A DNA stretch of 6,102 nt, taken from contig JAZNNW010000049.1 in NCBI GenBank assembly GCA_045580485.1, forward strand, positions 1-6,102, given 5' to 3'. Position numbers and translations under genes: made by a program. The stretch is from Avoscillospira sp045580485 (GTDB lineage: Bacteria > Bacillota > Clostridia > Oscillospirales > Oscillospiraceae). Positions 5,369 through 6,102 of this stretch are shown one piece after another (within the stretch, counting starts at the first letter, position 1; each line of letters starts with the position of its first letter). A model generated the notes under the pieces. It worked only from the letters and a program-made list of their open reading frames with translations, searched no databases and was not told the DNA's origin.

Positions 5369-6102
5369 GTACAGACCTCTTGATTAAAGGCCTATTTGCA
5401 GGAGCGTTTAGCCTTGCATTTGCTTGGGTAGTTTTTTCCAGATATGACGGAGAAATCGGCTCTGAATCGAAAAGCGAAGGAGGGCAGAAGTATCTCCCAC
5501 TTATTCATGGTGCTTTACTTCCGGCCTTTCTATTAGTGCTGATCCTTCTCGGACTAAAGTTTTACGGCACAGCACCAACAATGAAAATGGCATTGACCAT
5601 GTGCTTTGATATTTTCTTACACATAAGCCTTTACTATGTTGTTCTCATCATGGTATTGCCGATTTTTAGGAAGTATATCAGCGCTCGTGCTTGTGCTATG
5701 CTATGGTTATTGCCAAACTATCTGTATATAACGCAGCAAAGCTATATGGAGATCCCCAAGCCGCTGTTCATACTTCATGTATCGAGCAGTCTGATTAAAG
5801 TTCTTGCCTTAGTTTGGTTGACTGGTTTCATAGCGGTTTTCGGATGGAATATCATAAGACATTTGGCATTTCGTAGAATGATACTGAAGAATGCTGTGCC
5901 GGTGACAGATTCAGAGGTATTGGCGCTTTTCCAAAACGAGCTTGAGGAAACAGTAGTACATAAGCGGGTGTACTATTCCGGCGGGTGCGCCGCTCTGCGG
6001 CGATTGCGGAAACGGCTTCCGATTTCCGCCTGGTCAGGCGAGAACGCAACAGGCGGGGCTGACGGATTTTTGTGGCGCGGCTGCGCCACAACACCGGCGC
6101 GG
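5365..6102 (+). CDS. BlaR1-like (M56-type) membrane protein, N-terminal part, apparently interrupted near 5980 and open to right edge
   Basis: From the ATG overlapping the repressor stop, 246 codons stay open to the window end. Residues 1-205 look like the membrane half of a clostridial M56/BlaR1-type protein. Hydrophobic segments lie near 5-25, 46-67, 74-100, 105-123 and 133-165. The stretches 'RACAMLWLLPNYLYI' and 'FGWNIIRHLAFRRMIL' lead into 'VPVTDSEVLALFQNELEE' and 'KRVYYS', which normally precede the SP(F/L)xxG strand and the HExxH helix. After 'YYSGG' (about 5984) the sequence becomes arginine- and glycine-rich (GCAALRRLRKRLPISAW) and no longer resembles the family; GC jumps at the same place. 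The zinc motif is therefore not seen. Either an inserted element interrupts the gene or the end of the window is junk in this frame. The family call rests on position, membrane pattern and these motifs. Confidence 0.75.
   Translation, partial: MSTDLLIKGLFAGAFSLAFAWVVFSRYDGEIGSESKSEGGQKYLPLIHGALLPAFLLVLILLGLKFYGTAPTMKMALTMCFDIFLHISLYYVVLIMVLPIFRKYISARACAMLWLLPNYLYITQQSYMEIPKPLFILHVSSSLIKVLALVWLTGFIAVFGWNIIRHLAFRRMILKNAVPVTDSEVLALFQNELEETVVHKRVYYSGGCAALRRLRKRLPISAWSGENATGGADGFLWRGCATTPAR
5985..6102 (+). other. GC-rich, highly structured segment; candidate 5' end of a group II intron or other inserted element
   Basis: From GTGCGCC at 5985 to the edge the DNA is about 68% GC by hand count, against about 42% in 5821-5940. 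It forms nested stems. These are 5988-5993 with 5997-6002 (6 bp), 6004-6008 with 6045-6049 (TTGCG/CGCAA), and 6070-6078 with 6083-6091 (9 bp). The second stem encloses 6009-6015/6019-6026 (one bulged A) and 6027-6030/6037-6040, forming a three-way junction. GTGCG at the 5' end followed at once by a short hairpin and then a branched stem resembles domain I of bacterial group II introns (e.g. Ll.LtrB begins GTGCGCCC). No intron-encoded protein, domain V or 3' end is in the window, so this is a candidate only. An integrative-element border is the main alternative. Confidence 0.4.

Noticed and set aside
5852..6094. Minus-strand open frame of 80 codons at the right edge
   Set aside because: It is created by the GC-rich tail, is very Arg/Ser-rich and is antisense to the M56-like gene.
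1..6102. CRISPR arrays, tRNA or rRNA genes
   Set aside because: No regularly spaced direct repeats and no tRNA- or rRNA-like sequence were seen on either strand by eye.

Overview
The window looks like chromosomal or integrated accessory DNA of a gut-type Clostridia (Oscillospiraceae/Lachnospiraceae-like Firmicute). Reasons: moderate GC, strong AGGAGG-type ribosome binding sites, GTG starts on two sigma factor genes, a zf-HC2 anti-sigma factor of the Firmicute 'DLLPLYVD' type, and two BlaI/BlaR1-like (M56 peptidase) signalling pairs. The genus cannot be fixed from the sequence alone.

Layout. 1-207 (minus) is the N-terminal 69 codons of a sigma-70 family factor that runs off the left edge. 208-408 is a divergent control region with one candidate extended -10 promoter on each strand. 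409-1523 (plus) is a two-gene operon with an ATGA overlap: an ECF sigma factor and a membrane zf-HC2 anti-sigma factor. 1524-1608 holds hairpins that end two convergent operons. 1609-4804 (minus) is a two-gene operon: a BlaI/MecI-like repressor followed 4 bases later by a 943-residue M56 metallopeptidase. The latter has a very large extracellular region in place of a penicillin-binding sensor. 4805-4990 is a second divergent control region with two good sigma-A-type promoters and four BlaI-like dyads, two per promoter. 4991-5368 (plus) is a second BlaI-like repressor, overlapping by ATGA a second M56-type membrane protein that starts at 5365.

The right edge is the oddest part. The second M56 gene reads as a normal family member to about 5979. 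Protein similarity then appears to stop, and GC rises from about 42% to about 68% by hand count. The last ~118 bases form a dense set of nested hairpins starting at GTGCGCC, a sequence like the 5' end of many group II introns. The simplest reading is that a mobile element, possibly a group II intron or the edge of an integrative element, interrupts this gene. The window ends too soon to prove it.

Working model: three membrane-to-transcription systems lie side by side. One is an ECF sigma factor held by its anti-sigma factor. The other two are repressor/metalloprotease pairs in which an external signal would activate the membrane protease and relieve BlaI-type repression. The similar, closely placed operators suggest that the two repressors might cross-regulate. 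No resistance enzyme or other target gene is visible, so the signals and outputs are unknown.
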